In this document: positions 15,486-22,566 of the stretch, one piece after another
Layout of the letters: each line of letters begins with the position of its first letter
How positions within the stretch are numbered: the stretch's first letter is position 1
Virus record (IMG/VR): IMGVR_UViG_3300018080_000128
Span: 39,828 to 103,827 of that record
Reading direction: 5' to 3' (one strand)
From: a virus
Length of the DNA stretch: 64,000 bases
Notes under the pieces: model-generated
Seen by the model: only the letters and a program-made list of their open reading frames with translations
Databases searched by the model: none
What the model was told of the DNA's origin: nothing
Made by a program: the position numbers and the translations under genes

Positions 15486-15773
15486 CTACTCCTCCAGCCT
15501 CATAAGGCCCTCGTCTCTGTCAATATCTGGCCCATCGTCGTCTTCGACTAGCATTTCAGGTTCAACTGAGTGGGCCACAGGCGGCGGAACAGCCCCCCTG
15601 GCGACGCCATGGTCCGCAACTCCCTGCGCAAGGATATAGGCCGACAGAACGCCCAGAGCGGCGTACACAGCATCGTCACTCACAGGCTTTCCAACCGCAT
15701 CGTTAACAACAATGCAGATCGCCGCGAATATACCGATGATCAACTTCCTTGATTTGAGTTTCGATGAAACCAT
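15486..15773 (-). CDS. Holin candidate with two membrane segments
   Basis: 95 residues from ATG 15773, chosen for GGGAGG upstream; a longer TTG start would put that site inside the gene. Basic N-terminus (VSSKLKSRK), hydrophobic segment LIIGIFAAICIVVNDAVG (about residues 11-28), short polar turn, second segment VYAALGVLSAYILAQGVADH (about 35-55), and an acidic C-terminal tail. The layout, with a polar A-Y-I-x-x-Q-G-x-A-D end of the second helix, is like small two-helix phage holins. Location in the same operon as the amidase supports a pore-forming lysis role. Confidence 0.6.
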   Translation of the reverse strand: MVSSKLKSRKLIIGIFAAICIVVNDAVGKPVSDDAVYAALGVLSAYILAQGVADHGVARGAVPPPVAHSVEPEMLVEDDDGPDIDRDEGLMRLEE

Positions 15774-15835
15774 TGACGCCTCCCTGGGGATTTCAACTTG
15801 CAAGAGATGCTTACAAGCTCACCGGTAACACTCCG

Positions 15836-17650
15836 CTAATTACTGTTCCAGATTGCAACCACATCCATAATCGATCCACGAGGGTTACCTACGATCTCAT
15901 CGACTCTCCAGCCCGCCGCTTTCGCGGTGTCCCATATATCGGATATGAGTTCCTTGTCGGACATCGAGTAGTACCCGTTGTTATGGTCTTTCACCTTCTG
16001 CTTCACACGGCTAAGATGAGGCTTCCACGCCTTCGCCACTTCAGGCGGGACCGATCCCTTGCCTTCTTTTAGCCATGATCTTTCAACAGGCGGCATCTCA
16101 TCAGGGTAGACGGGTGGAACTGTTCCGTTCTCCTTGTGCCACCCACTCTGCCATTCCTTCACGACATCCACTTCGCAGTCAGCCTCTTGGATCCTCAGCA
16201 TCCCCATCAACCTTGCGTCATGAAGCGGCGTGTTTTTCATCCCGCCGAACCGAGCCTCCCTGCCTAGCCTGAAAGCCTTCGATGCCTCCTCTGGTCTAGA
16301 CACAGCCTCAGAAAGATCACCAGAGTAATCCTTCTTTATTCTATTAATGACGGATCCCAGGCCAGACCCCTTCGCAATGGACGCATCTCCCTCTGGAAAT
16401 AAATGCTTGTTCAGCGCAAGGCCCAACTTCCGGTCGGCGTAATTCTTAACAGCGCCCACCTCGTAGTCCCCGTCGCCCAGGTTCGTTTGATAGACATTGA
16501 CGAACCCGTTCAACGTCAACCACGCTTTGAGACCGCGTGGATCCTTATCCTTTTCGTTAGCATGAAAGAGGATCCGGAAAACAAAGGGACCGTCGCCGGA
16601 CGACTTGCTGAAATGCCAGAGACTTGGAAAGCCAGCTTTTGCGATGTCCTTGTTTAGCGCTTTCTTAATGGCGGCAACTGTCTTCTTGACAGCATCCCTG
16701 GACATCTTGCCCTCTTTGCTCTTCTCAGCCGCAACATACGCCTTGGCATACGCTGCGACAGCTTTCTTCTCATTCGGTAATAGCGCGGCCTCTTCGAGGT
16801 TTTCCTCATCAACTGATTCATGCTGCACTTGGTTGGTCGCCTTGGCTAAAGCGCTAACCAACCGGTGGATTCCGTCAAAGTCTTTGAGGCCCTTATAGAG
16901 ATCGTCCAAAGCCTTGACCACCTTGTCCAAAGCTGAGCGAGCATTCGAAGGGAACATCTTCTTATAGTCGCCTGACTTCATTAGCTCCTCAGCCGCAGAA
17001 TACGCCTTGTAGGTCGATGCGAGCGCTTCGTGTATAAGCTCCTCGTTGTCGTCGTCGGCTTGAAAAACATTCTCGTAGTCATCGCCCGCTTTGGCATCGA
17101 GAGGCTTAAGAGTAACCTTTGGCTTCTTGGCAGCTTTCGCCTCGGAAATACACAATCCTCCCTCGACCGACTCCGTCTTAAGGCCATCGACCGCCTTGGC
17201 AAAAACCTTAACCGCTTTGTCTATATTACGCATTGACCCTACCGCGTCATTAACGTCGTTACCTATCTTGTATATTTGCTCTATTATCTTCCGGGCCTTT
17301 GGGGGGAACATTTCTTTGTAGTCGCTTCGCTTCAACAAATTACGAGCCGAGAGAGTAGCCTTCGTGAGCCTTATCGTAGCGTCAGCTACCTCACTCTCAC
17401 TGTATTCGTCAGCCCCTAAGATGTCCTCAACTTTCTCCATCGATTCTTCGTCGATAGGGATCTCTTGGCCCTGGGCCTCTTCGATGCGGTCCACAAATCC
17501 AGGACGATCAAGGAAGGCCAGTCCTTCTTCAAGCGTCCTGGTTATAATCTCAGCCCTGCGTGCGCCCGTGCTGACCATGCTTGCGGCCTCTTCCACCCCA
17601 CAAGGCCCAGCGTCTTCGTTTGCCATTATTGATTTTTTTGTATCTTTCAT
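15836..17650 (-). CDS. 604-residue protein with internal duplication, probably head-associated
   Basis: Helical, Lys/Ala/Glu-rich. Two related segments: ARNLLKRSDYKEMFPPKARK (about residue 105) and AAEELMKSGDYKKMFPSNAR (about residue 220), each followed by a helical K-x-V-x-A-L region, show an internal duplication. The C-terminal third is less repetitive (GPFVFRILFHANEKDKDPRG; YYSMSDKELISDIWDTAKAA). No enzyme motif recognised. Its neighbours are other unknown helical proteins, so a packaged internal head protein is plausible but not shown. ATG 17650 has GGATGTGAG upstream, a weak site. Confidence 0.65.
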   Translation of the reverse strand: MKDTKKSIMANEDAGPCGVEEAASMVSTGARRAEIITRTLEEGLAFLDRPGFVDRIEEAQGQEIPIDEESMEKVEDILGADEYSESEVADATIRLTKATLSARNLLKRSDYKEMFPPKARKIIEQIYKIGNDVNDAVGSMRNIDKAVKVFAKAVDGLKTESVEGGLCISEAKAAKKPKVTLKPLDAKAGDDYENVFQADDDNEELIHEALASTYKAYSAAEELMKSGDYKKMFPSNARSALDKVVKALDDLYKGLKDFDGIHRLVSALAKATNQVQHESVDEENLEEAALLPNEKKAVAAYAKAYVAAEKSKEGKMSRDAVKKTVAAIKKALNKDIAKAGFPSLWHFSKSSGDGPFVFRILFHANEKDKDPRGLKAWLTLNGFVNVYQTNLGDGDYEVGAVKNYADRKLGLALNKHLFPEGDASIAKGSGLGSVINRIKKDYSGDLSEAVSRPEEASKAFRLGREARFGGMKNTPLHDARLMGMLRIQEADCEVDVVKEWQSGWHKENGTVPPVYPDEMPPVERSWLKEGKGSVPPEVAKAWKPHLSRVKQKVKDHNNGYYSMSDKELISDIWDTAKAAGWRVDEIVGNPRGSIMDVVAIWNSN

Positions 17651-17714
17651 AACTCACATCCATTTCATCCGGTAAAGACGCCAGCCCTGAACATCGCCAG
17701 GCCGCGCTTGCAAA

Positions 17715-18026
17715 TCAGGGCAGTGTAGTGATTTCCGTAAACCCAAGACTTGCGGCTAGTTTCTTAGCCATGGTCTTGGCTTTCCCATAACTCGCGAAAG
17801 GCGATCTAAACCAAGTTTTGTCTCTCTTGGAAGAATCCAGGTAGTCCTTGCTGCTCCCTGCGCCTGGGCCGAACCCAAACATCCACTGACCTTCACCCTT
17901 TGGCTTACCATGCGAACGAATGTACATGTCTTCCCTTACACGCACATCTTTGGCCCGTACCTTCTCTTCCGATATGTCATCGGACTGAGCGTGCTTGTTC
18001 GTTATCTTCTCTATCAGATCTCTCAT
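17715..18026 (-). CDS. Small basic protein with shared N-terminal motif
   Basis: 103 residues. N-terminus MRDLIEKITNKHAQSDDISE matches the shared short motif seen at 14643-14966. The remainder is a basic, glycine-containing region (SHGKPKGEGQWMFGFGPGAG, then RSPFASYGKAKTMAKKLAAS) with KAKTMAKKLAASLGFTEI at the end, possibly nucleic-acid-binding. No family recognised. ATG 18026 has AAGGGG 6 bases upstream. Confidence 0.7.
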   Translation of the reverse strand: MRDLIEKITNKHAQSDDISEEKVRAKDVRVREDMYIRSHGKPKGEGQWMFGFGPGAGSSKDYLDSSKRDKTWFRSPFASYGKAKTMAKKLAASLGFTEITTLP

Positions 18027-18044
18027 GGATGACCCCTTTGTGCC

Positions 18045-18653
18045 TCAGTGGGCTTTTTTCATTTTGTCTACAAGCGCCTTGCCCTTAGCTTTGTTGGCAG
18101 CGAATGGATCCAGCGGAGGATTTTTTGCTTCCTTCTCGTACCCAGCTACCATGGCCTTCATCCCGACCTCTCCACCATCAGTAGAGTAAACATCGCGAAG
18201 CTGACCCCAGACATGAGCAAGATCGCCATAGAAATCCAAGCGAGGGATACTCCCAAGATCATTCATCGCAGCTTCGACGTGCTTGGTCGCGCTCTTGAAC
18301 AGCTTGGCTCTTTTCTTGAAATTGGCAGGAGTCTTTTCGTCTAGGTCCTTCCTGGTCCTCGGATAGACGTACTCCTTAACCTCCAAAATCTCGCCCGACC
18401 CATCTTCTGCTGACTCTTCGGCCTTGCCTTGAACCTTCTTGGCAACATCCGTCAGCGCATCACTGAGCTTGCGCAAAAATGCAGCAGCCTTCTCATCCTC
18501 GGCGCTTGCTACAGCGAGCCCCTTGAGAAGCTGGACCATCTTGAAATACGCGTCCGAGTCTTTGTAGTCCGTGTCCCTGAGTGCCTTGATGACACCCTCC
18601 GATTCCGAACCTTCTACTATGTACTGTTCGACCATCTCTTGAAGTTTCATCTC
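18045..18653 (-). CDS. Helical hypothetical protein
   Basis: 202 residues from ATG 18653 (AAGGAG upstream), preferred over an upstream in-frame start that overlaps the 14-bp repeat. Starts MKLQEMVEQYIVEGSESEGV, again a short amphipathic N-terminal helix with an acidic linker. Mostly helical, with repeated FLRKLSDALTDVAKKVQ-type segments and a C-terminal KAKGKALVDKMKKAH. It resembles in composition the 604-residue neighbour, hinting at shared ancestry or shared location in the head. No family recognised. Confidence 0.65.
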   Translation of the reverse strand, partial: EMKLQEMVEQYIVEGSESEGVIKALRDTDYKDSDAYFKMVQLLKGLAVASAEDEKAAAFLRKLSDALTDVAKKVQGKAEESAEDGSGEILEVKEYVYPRTRKDLDEKTPANFKKRAKLFKSATKHVEAAMNDLGSIPRLDFYGDLAHVWGQLRDVYSTDGGEVGMKAMVAGYEKEAKNPPLDPFAANKAKGKALVDKMKKAH

Positions 18654-18665
18654 AACACTCCTTAA

Positions 18666-18679
18666 CGAACTCAAGTTCG
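18666..18679. repeat. 14-bp dispersed inverted repeat, copy 4 (CA-centred)
   Basis: Exact CGAACTCAAGTTCG just upstream of the ribosome binding site of the gene starting at 18653, and a few bases downstream of a candidate -10 box. Confidence 0.9.
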
Positions 18680-18688
18680 TGTACTAGT

Positions 18689-18717
18689 TCTTTAACCCCT
18701 TTAGGGTTGTTTGTCAA
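18689..18717 (-). promoter_or_regulatory. Weak promoter candidate before the 18-14 kb operon
   Basis: Minus strand exact TTGACA (18717-18712), 17 bases, TAAAGA (poor -10). The spacer contains a small AACCC/GGGTT inverted repeat. It lies between the tail tube gene and the helical protein gene, next to repeat copy 4. Confidence 0.25.
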
Positions 18718-18722
18718 CACTT

Positions 18723-20300
18723 CTACGTCGGATCCAGCAGGGTCATTTCTGTGACCGCTTGGGGTTGTATCTCTAGCTCCGAGATACTGACGCTCGAACT
18801 GGTTGCGTCGAAGTCTGACGCCGCCTTGTACCGAGTCGGGAGGCAATTACCCATGATAGCGACCTTTCCGCCTCTTCTTGTTACGATACTGCGATTCCTA
18901 TTCGATACGCACCATACGAATTCATCTACAAAAACCCTCTCTTTGATAAGGGGCTTTTCTCTTTCCGCCATGCGTCCAGGGCGAACAATTATCCACTCTT
19001 TGTCCCGTGCCGTAAGGCAATACATAGCATGCCCATTTTCTGTCTCCCGCTCATAGCAGCTAAGCGCTACTCCGCGCACCGTCGCCATCCACACAAGGGC
19101 GTCAGCCTGCTCCTTGGAGGGACACCACAACTGAGAATTGTTTATCCAATCGTCATCTTCTTCATTCAGGAAGAAGCCATTTCCTTTTACAAGCTCTTTC
19201 CAGAAAACCATAAACTGATCACGGGTCATGTCGTGAAGCAATTCAGAAATATCCTTGTCAAGATACTCGCTGTACCTACTCCACCCGGACAGGCCCTTGC
19301 CCCCCGTTCCCTTGGGGACGCCAAACTCGTGAAGAGGCTTGCCATTCGCATACGAACCATCATCCACGGATCGCTCAATAACCCGCTCCGTGAAGTGCAA
19401 GCCTATCCTACTCAGAAGATCCCTAATGTCGTTACGGTATTCTTTGGCTTGGGATATGATCAGCCTCTGGCCTTCCTTGAGGTGACCATCCGTTACAAAC
19501 CACGCGACAAAACGAAGCTCATCGTCGGTCAAATCGACACCCTTGTGTTCGCTAGACATGCGAGAAGCAACGGGCATCAAGTGCTCTCCTTTTAACGACA
19601 AAAGATCCGCAGCCTGATGCCGAACCATGGCGCCACCATTGGAAGGCTTGAGGTAGAACCCGTGTTTACCCGTAACCCTGAAGTTAAAACGTCGTCCTGC
19701 TACAGAAACCATGTCATCATCAGGCGCCCTTCTACGCTTCACATACCCATCAACTGGGACTGTTTCCAGCTTCTCCGTCTCGACATTCATCGAGTAAACA
19801 AGATCGCCCTCCTTAACACCATCGCTTCCCCTCCATCCTTTGCTTGTCAGGATCTCAGTGTCCTCATCTAAGCAATCCCACAGAAGCCATGCCTTGCCCG
19901 GCAAAAACGGCCTGGTCTCCCAAGCGTCAAACGGGAGATCGCTATCTCCACCTACCGGCATGGCCATGTTTGTGAAATGGAGAAGGACGAGATGGCGATT
20001 CGTCATATCATTTCCACGAATAGCCGTCTGCATCCAGTTCCACATTGTTTCGTCGTATCCGCGCACGCCACGAGTAAGAGTAATAGGGGAGACCGAGCCT
20101 CCCCCGTACCCGTACTTCTTGTACATCGAGTTCAACTCTTTGATCTCGACCATTTCTGCCGTGTACTCAGGAGAGGTGATCGACTGGAAACCCATGAAGG
20201 GCGTACCTAAAACAAGGAAGGGAAACGTAGCGCTAGGGACGACGTCCATTAGCCAGAAACGATGCGTTAACATCAGATCTTCTGTGCGACTCCTGGCCAT
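18723..20300 (-). CDS. Tail tube protein interrupted by an intein
   Basis: 525-residue precursor. Residues 1-142 and 486-525 form the host protein; 143-485 are an intein. The spliced protein (182 residues) is a T4 gp19-type tube protein: N-terminal FPFLVLGTPFMGFQSITSPE, a beta-rich middle with SPITLTRGVRGYDETMWNWM, and the C-terminal CLPTRYKAASDFDATSSSVS, which is a hallmark of the family. It is a paralogue of the next gene (20318-20842), which lacks the intein but has NCVPIRGKAAGDFDSTSSEV at the same place. Tube proteins stack inside the sheath as the DNA channel. Splicing is needed for function. Confidence 0.88.
   Translation of the reverse strand: MARSRTEDLMLTHRFWLMDVVPSATFPFLVLGTPFMGFQSITSPEYTAEMVEIKELNSMYKKYGYGGGSVSPITLTRGVRGYDETMWNWMQTAIRGNDMTNRHLVLLHFTNMAMPVGGDSDLPFDAWETRPFLPGKAWLLWDCLDEDTEILTSKGWRGSDGVKEGDLVYSMNVETEKLETVPVDGYVKRRRAPDDDMVSVAGRRFNFRVTGKHGFYLKPSNGGAMVRHQAADLLSLKGEHLMPVASRMSSEHKGVDLTDDELRFVAWFVTDGHLKEGQRLIISQAKEYRNDIRDLLSRIGLHFTERVIERSVDDGSYANGKPLHEFGVPKGTGGKGLSGWSRYSEYLDKDISELLHDMTRDQFMVFWKELVKGNGFFLNEEDDDWINNSQLWCPSKEQADALVWMATVRGVALSCYERETENGHAMYCLTARDKEWIIVRPGRMAEREKPLIKERVFVDEFVWCVSNRNRSIVTRRGGKVAIMGNCLPTRYKAASDFDATSSSVSISELEIQPQAVTEMTLLDPT
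18846..19874 (-). mobile_element. Intein in the tail tube protein (343 residues)
   Basis: Begins at Cys143 (CLDEDTEILTSKGWRGSDGV), a typical block A with the following K-E-G-D-L-V. The end reads EFVWCVSNRNRSIVTRRGGK then VAIMGN, followed by Cys as +1 residue; Asn is the last intein residue. The middle has two segments like LAGLIDADG motifs, RFVAWFVTDGHLKEG and VFWKELVKGNGFFLN, suggesting a homing endonuclease, perhaps degenerate because the acidic residues are only partly in the usual positions. The insertion point is just before the conserved C-x-P-x-R/K-Y segment of the tube protein. Confidence 0.85.
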
Positions 20301-20317
20301 TGAGCGTCACCACCTCT

Positions 20318-20842
20318 CTACGAAGTTTTGATCTCGAAAGATTCCAACGCGAAGTCAACTTCAGAAACAGAGACTTCGGAAGATGTTGAATCGAAATCGC
20401 CAGCCGCTTTACCACGAATAGGAACACAGTTTTTGCATTCCACGCGACGGATGTCGTCTCCAACCTCAGACTGGCTTGCTTGACCCATCTCTGTGCGTTG
20501 GTAGTGGTAAATGGTTACGTCGCAACGATACTCTTCTCCATCAACTGAGGCTCTTACCCAGTCCAAGAATGCAGTATCCTGCTTCGCAACACCACGCATC
20601 AAGGAGACGTCGGAGACAGTAGGAACGCCAGCGTACTTCTGAGTCCACTGGAATGTGCCTTCTCTGTACTCAGCGACCTCTACCGATAGCTCAGGAAGAG
20701 TTGCCGACGTGAAACCGGCTTGCCCACCGCCCTGGTATTCACCCTGGCGAGCATACTCAAGGGGATTCTCTCCGCCTGCCGTTTGAGCGACAACGTGGAA
20801 CCGGAATCCTTGCATAAGATCATCGACTGCTGCTCGTGACAT
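20318..20842 (-). CDS. Tail tube protein, intein-free paralogue
   Basis: 174 residues, T4 gp19 type. MSRAAVDDLMQGFRFHVVAQ, then PELSVEVAEYREGTFQWTQK and VSDVSLMRGVAKQDTAFLDW, ending NCVPIRGKAAGDFDSTSSEV then SVSEVDFALESF. The pattern aligns with the spliced tube paralogue 18 bases downstream. Two tube proteins may build different parts of the tail, or one may be an initiator or terminator ring. GGAAGGAGAG precedes ATG 20842. Confidence 0.88.
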   Translation of the reverse strand: MSRAAVDDLMQGFRFHVVAQTAGGENPLEYARQGEYQGGGQAGFTSATLPELSVEVAEYREGTFQWTQKYAGVPTVSDVSLMRGVAKQDTAFLDWVRASVDGEEYRCDVTIYHYQRTEMGQASQSEVGDDIRRVECKNCVPIRGKAAGDFDSTSSEVSVSEVDFALESFEIKTS

Positions 20843-20860
20843 AACTCTCTCCTTCCAGCC

Positions 20861-21622
20861 TTACGATCTTTGCATGGCCGGTGGTAATACTTGTGTTCCT
20901 ATTTGGCCGAACAAGGAAGTTGTCAACGTTCCCCATTCCTGCGCCGTGTAAACCATCACACGACCCACGCTGTCATAATCATACGTGGCAATCACATTCG
21001 TTCCATTGAAATCACTAGGTGTAGTCACCGTGATCTCAACAGCCCCTGTCACATAGTTGATAGTCCCTGTTCCGCCGCCGCCGCCTGCACCCGTTAGAAC
21101 GCCTGCGCCGTTATCGGTGAAAGTGACAGAACCAGCGACCAGTGAAACAGACGACGTGGTAACAGGACGATTAGCAAGCTGAACGCTGTAATCTGATGTC
21201 GTTCCATCCCCTGTAACCCCTGTATCTTCAGAGGCTACCGATGTGGCTGAATCAATCGCCACATTCGCCTTAACCCGGAGCTTGAACGAAGGAGGAACGA
21301 GTATCCCGCCGTTTGTCTGGATGTAGCTCCCCGAAAGAGCACTCTCCGTACTAACGAGATATTCGATTCCACCGTCGTCTACCAAGTAAATGGAGACATC
21401 CGGGTCAGTGGCACAATCCAAGTTCCAGAAGACCTGAGAGACTCGCATCCCTATGCCATCCGGAGCCGAGAATTCTCCGCCCTGCGAAGCGCCTAGCCAT
21501 TCCTGGATGCGCCCTCTGTAGAGCGTCTCGTCCGTGCCGTCTACATCTGGAGGATCTCCCCCTAATGTCACGCCGGTTATGACCTCGTGCACCTGCACAG
21601 CTGGGATAACTTCAGTACTCAT
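20861..21622 (-). CDS. Structural protein with tail-sheath-type insert domain
   Basis: 253 residues. The start STEVIPAVQVHEVITGVTLG is followed by an acidic beta-rich region. Around residues 135-220 a Gly/Thr-rich domain contains YSVQLANRPVTTSSVSLVAG and GTINYVTGAVEITVTTPSDF. The same I-x-Y-x-T-G-x-V-x-I-T pattern is repeated several times in the tail sheath protein, so both share a module common in virion proteins. Its start overlaps the endonuclease stop (ATGA), with GGAGGAG. Location between tube and sheath suggests a tail protein. Confidence 0.7.
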   Translation of the reverse strand: MSTEVIPAVQVHEVITGVTLGGDPPDVDGTDETLYRGRIQEWLGASQGGEFSAPDGIGMRVSQVFWNLDCATDPDVSIYLVDDGGIEYLVSTESALSGSYIQTNGGILVPPSFKLRVKANVAIDSATSVASEDTGVTGDGTTSDYSVQLANRPVTTSSVSLVAGSVTFTDNGAGVLTGAGGGGGTGTINYVTGAVEITVTTPSDFNGTNVIATYDYDSVGRVMVYTAQEWGTLTTSLFGQIGTQVLPPAMQRS

Positions 21623-22476
21623 CTCTCCTCCTTCGCTACCAGGGACGCCTTAAAAGCATCGACGACATCCGCCATCGAATGCCGCTGATACCATTCTTCT
21701 ACCAATCCTAGTCTCGCCATGTCAGAAGGCCCAACGAGAACAAGCGTCTCGCTCGGATACATGGACACAAACTCACGCATGCGATCCTCTGCCTTTTCAT
21801 TAAGCCAACCCTTTACCTCGTGGTATTCAACAGACCCATCGACAACCACAGAGAAATCTGGTGTGTAGCACCGTCGCTCGCTCAGATCGAAACTGCGCGG
21901 CTCATACGACCACCTGAAGCCCCCTTTGTCCAGCCACTGCGCGTAAAGATGCTCCCAGGTCGATTTGAACATCCACGTTTGACCAAGGGTGTCCATGTAC
22001 TCAATCGACCCGGCCCTGCCACTGGTTCGGTGCTCAACATTGAATTCATCCAAGCAACTCTTGACCACCGAGCAAGACACCTTGTACTCACTCTCTAAGT
22101 CGCTAAATGTAGATCCGTCCGCGTATTTACGAGCAAGCTCCAAACGTTGCTCATCGGAAAGAACCTTGCGCTTAACATTCGCTCGACGCTCGATCCCTCT
22201 GCGACGCAGAACCTTCAGAACCGTGGACGGAACAACACCGCACCCCTTGGCGACATCATGGACATTGAGGCCAGATTCATACAGAGAAATCATACGATCC
22301 TCTGCCTCTGGCAAAATCGCCTTACTCCCCCTGTGAGGAGTGATCCCATGACTACGGAGAACATTGCGGACAGTGGTATCAGAGACACCAAATCTGCTCG
22401 CAATGCCCTTCGTCGTCATATCGTCACCCTCGTACAGCCTAACAACTTCCAACTGCTCCTCGCTTGACAACACCAT
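21619..22476 (-). CDS. Free-standing homing-endonuclease-like protein (HTH repeats plus Vsr/EDxHD-type nuclease)
   Basis: About 285 residues; start ATG 22476 chosen for GGAG 6 bases upstream (earlier ATG at 22488 possible). Three helix-turn-helix-like repeats follow: MTTKGIASRFGVSDTTVRNV, LNVHDVAKGCGVVPSTVLKV and STFSDLESEYKVSCSVVKSC. The C-terminal third has FKSTWEHLYAQWLDKGGFRW, SYEPRSFDLSERRCYTPDFS and YHEVKGWLNEKAEDRMREF: a W-x-Y-E-P-x-x-F, Y-T-P-D-F, E-V-K-G pattern of phage homing endonucleases related to Vsr/PD-(D/E)XK nucleases. Such genes spread into phages lacking them by cutting near the insertion site. It sits between the sheath and an adjacent tail gene. Confidence 0.8.
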   Translation of the reverse strand: MVLSSEEQLEVVRLYEGDDMTTKGIASRFGVSDTTVRNVLRSHGITPHRGSKAILPEAEDRMISLYESGLNVHDVAKGCGVVPSTVLKVLRRRGIERRANVKRKVLSDEQRLELARKYADGSTFSDLESEYKVSCSVVKSCLDEFNVEHRTSGRAGSIEYMDTLGQTWMFKSTWEHLYAQWLDKGGFRWSYEPRSFDLSERRCYTPDFSVVVDGSVEYHEVKGWLNEKAEDRMREFVSMYPSETLVLVGPSDMARLGLVEEWYQRHSMADVVDAFKASLVAKEER

Positions 22477-22513
22477 ATTAGTCTCCATTTCTTTCACAGC
22501 AACATGTGCTGCG

Positions 22514-22542
22514 CTTCTATTGGAAACAGAATGCTGTGTCAA
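22514..22542 (-). promoter_or_regulatory. Candidate promoter of the free-standing endonuclease
   Basis: Minus strand exact TTGACA (22542-22537), 17 bases, TAGAAG (4 of 6). It lies about 40 bases upstream of the chosen ATG 22476, in the region between the sheath stop and the endonuclease, so the mobile gene may be transcribed independently of the late tail genes. Confidence 0.4.
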
Positions 22543-22566
22543 ACAATTCACAGTCAAAATCCTCGG

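Noticed and set aside
18652-18846. Minus-strand 64-codon frame after the tube intein
   Set aside because: It overlaps the tube protein's C-terminal part in another frame and continues through repeat copy 4; no features.
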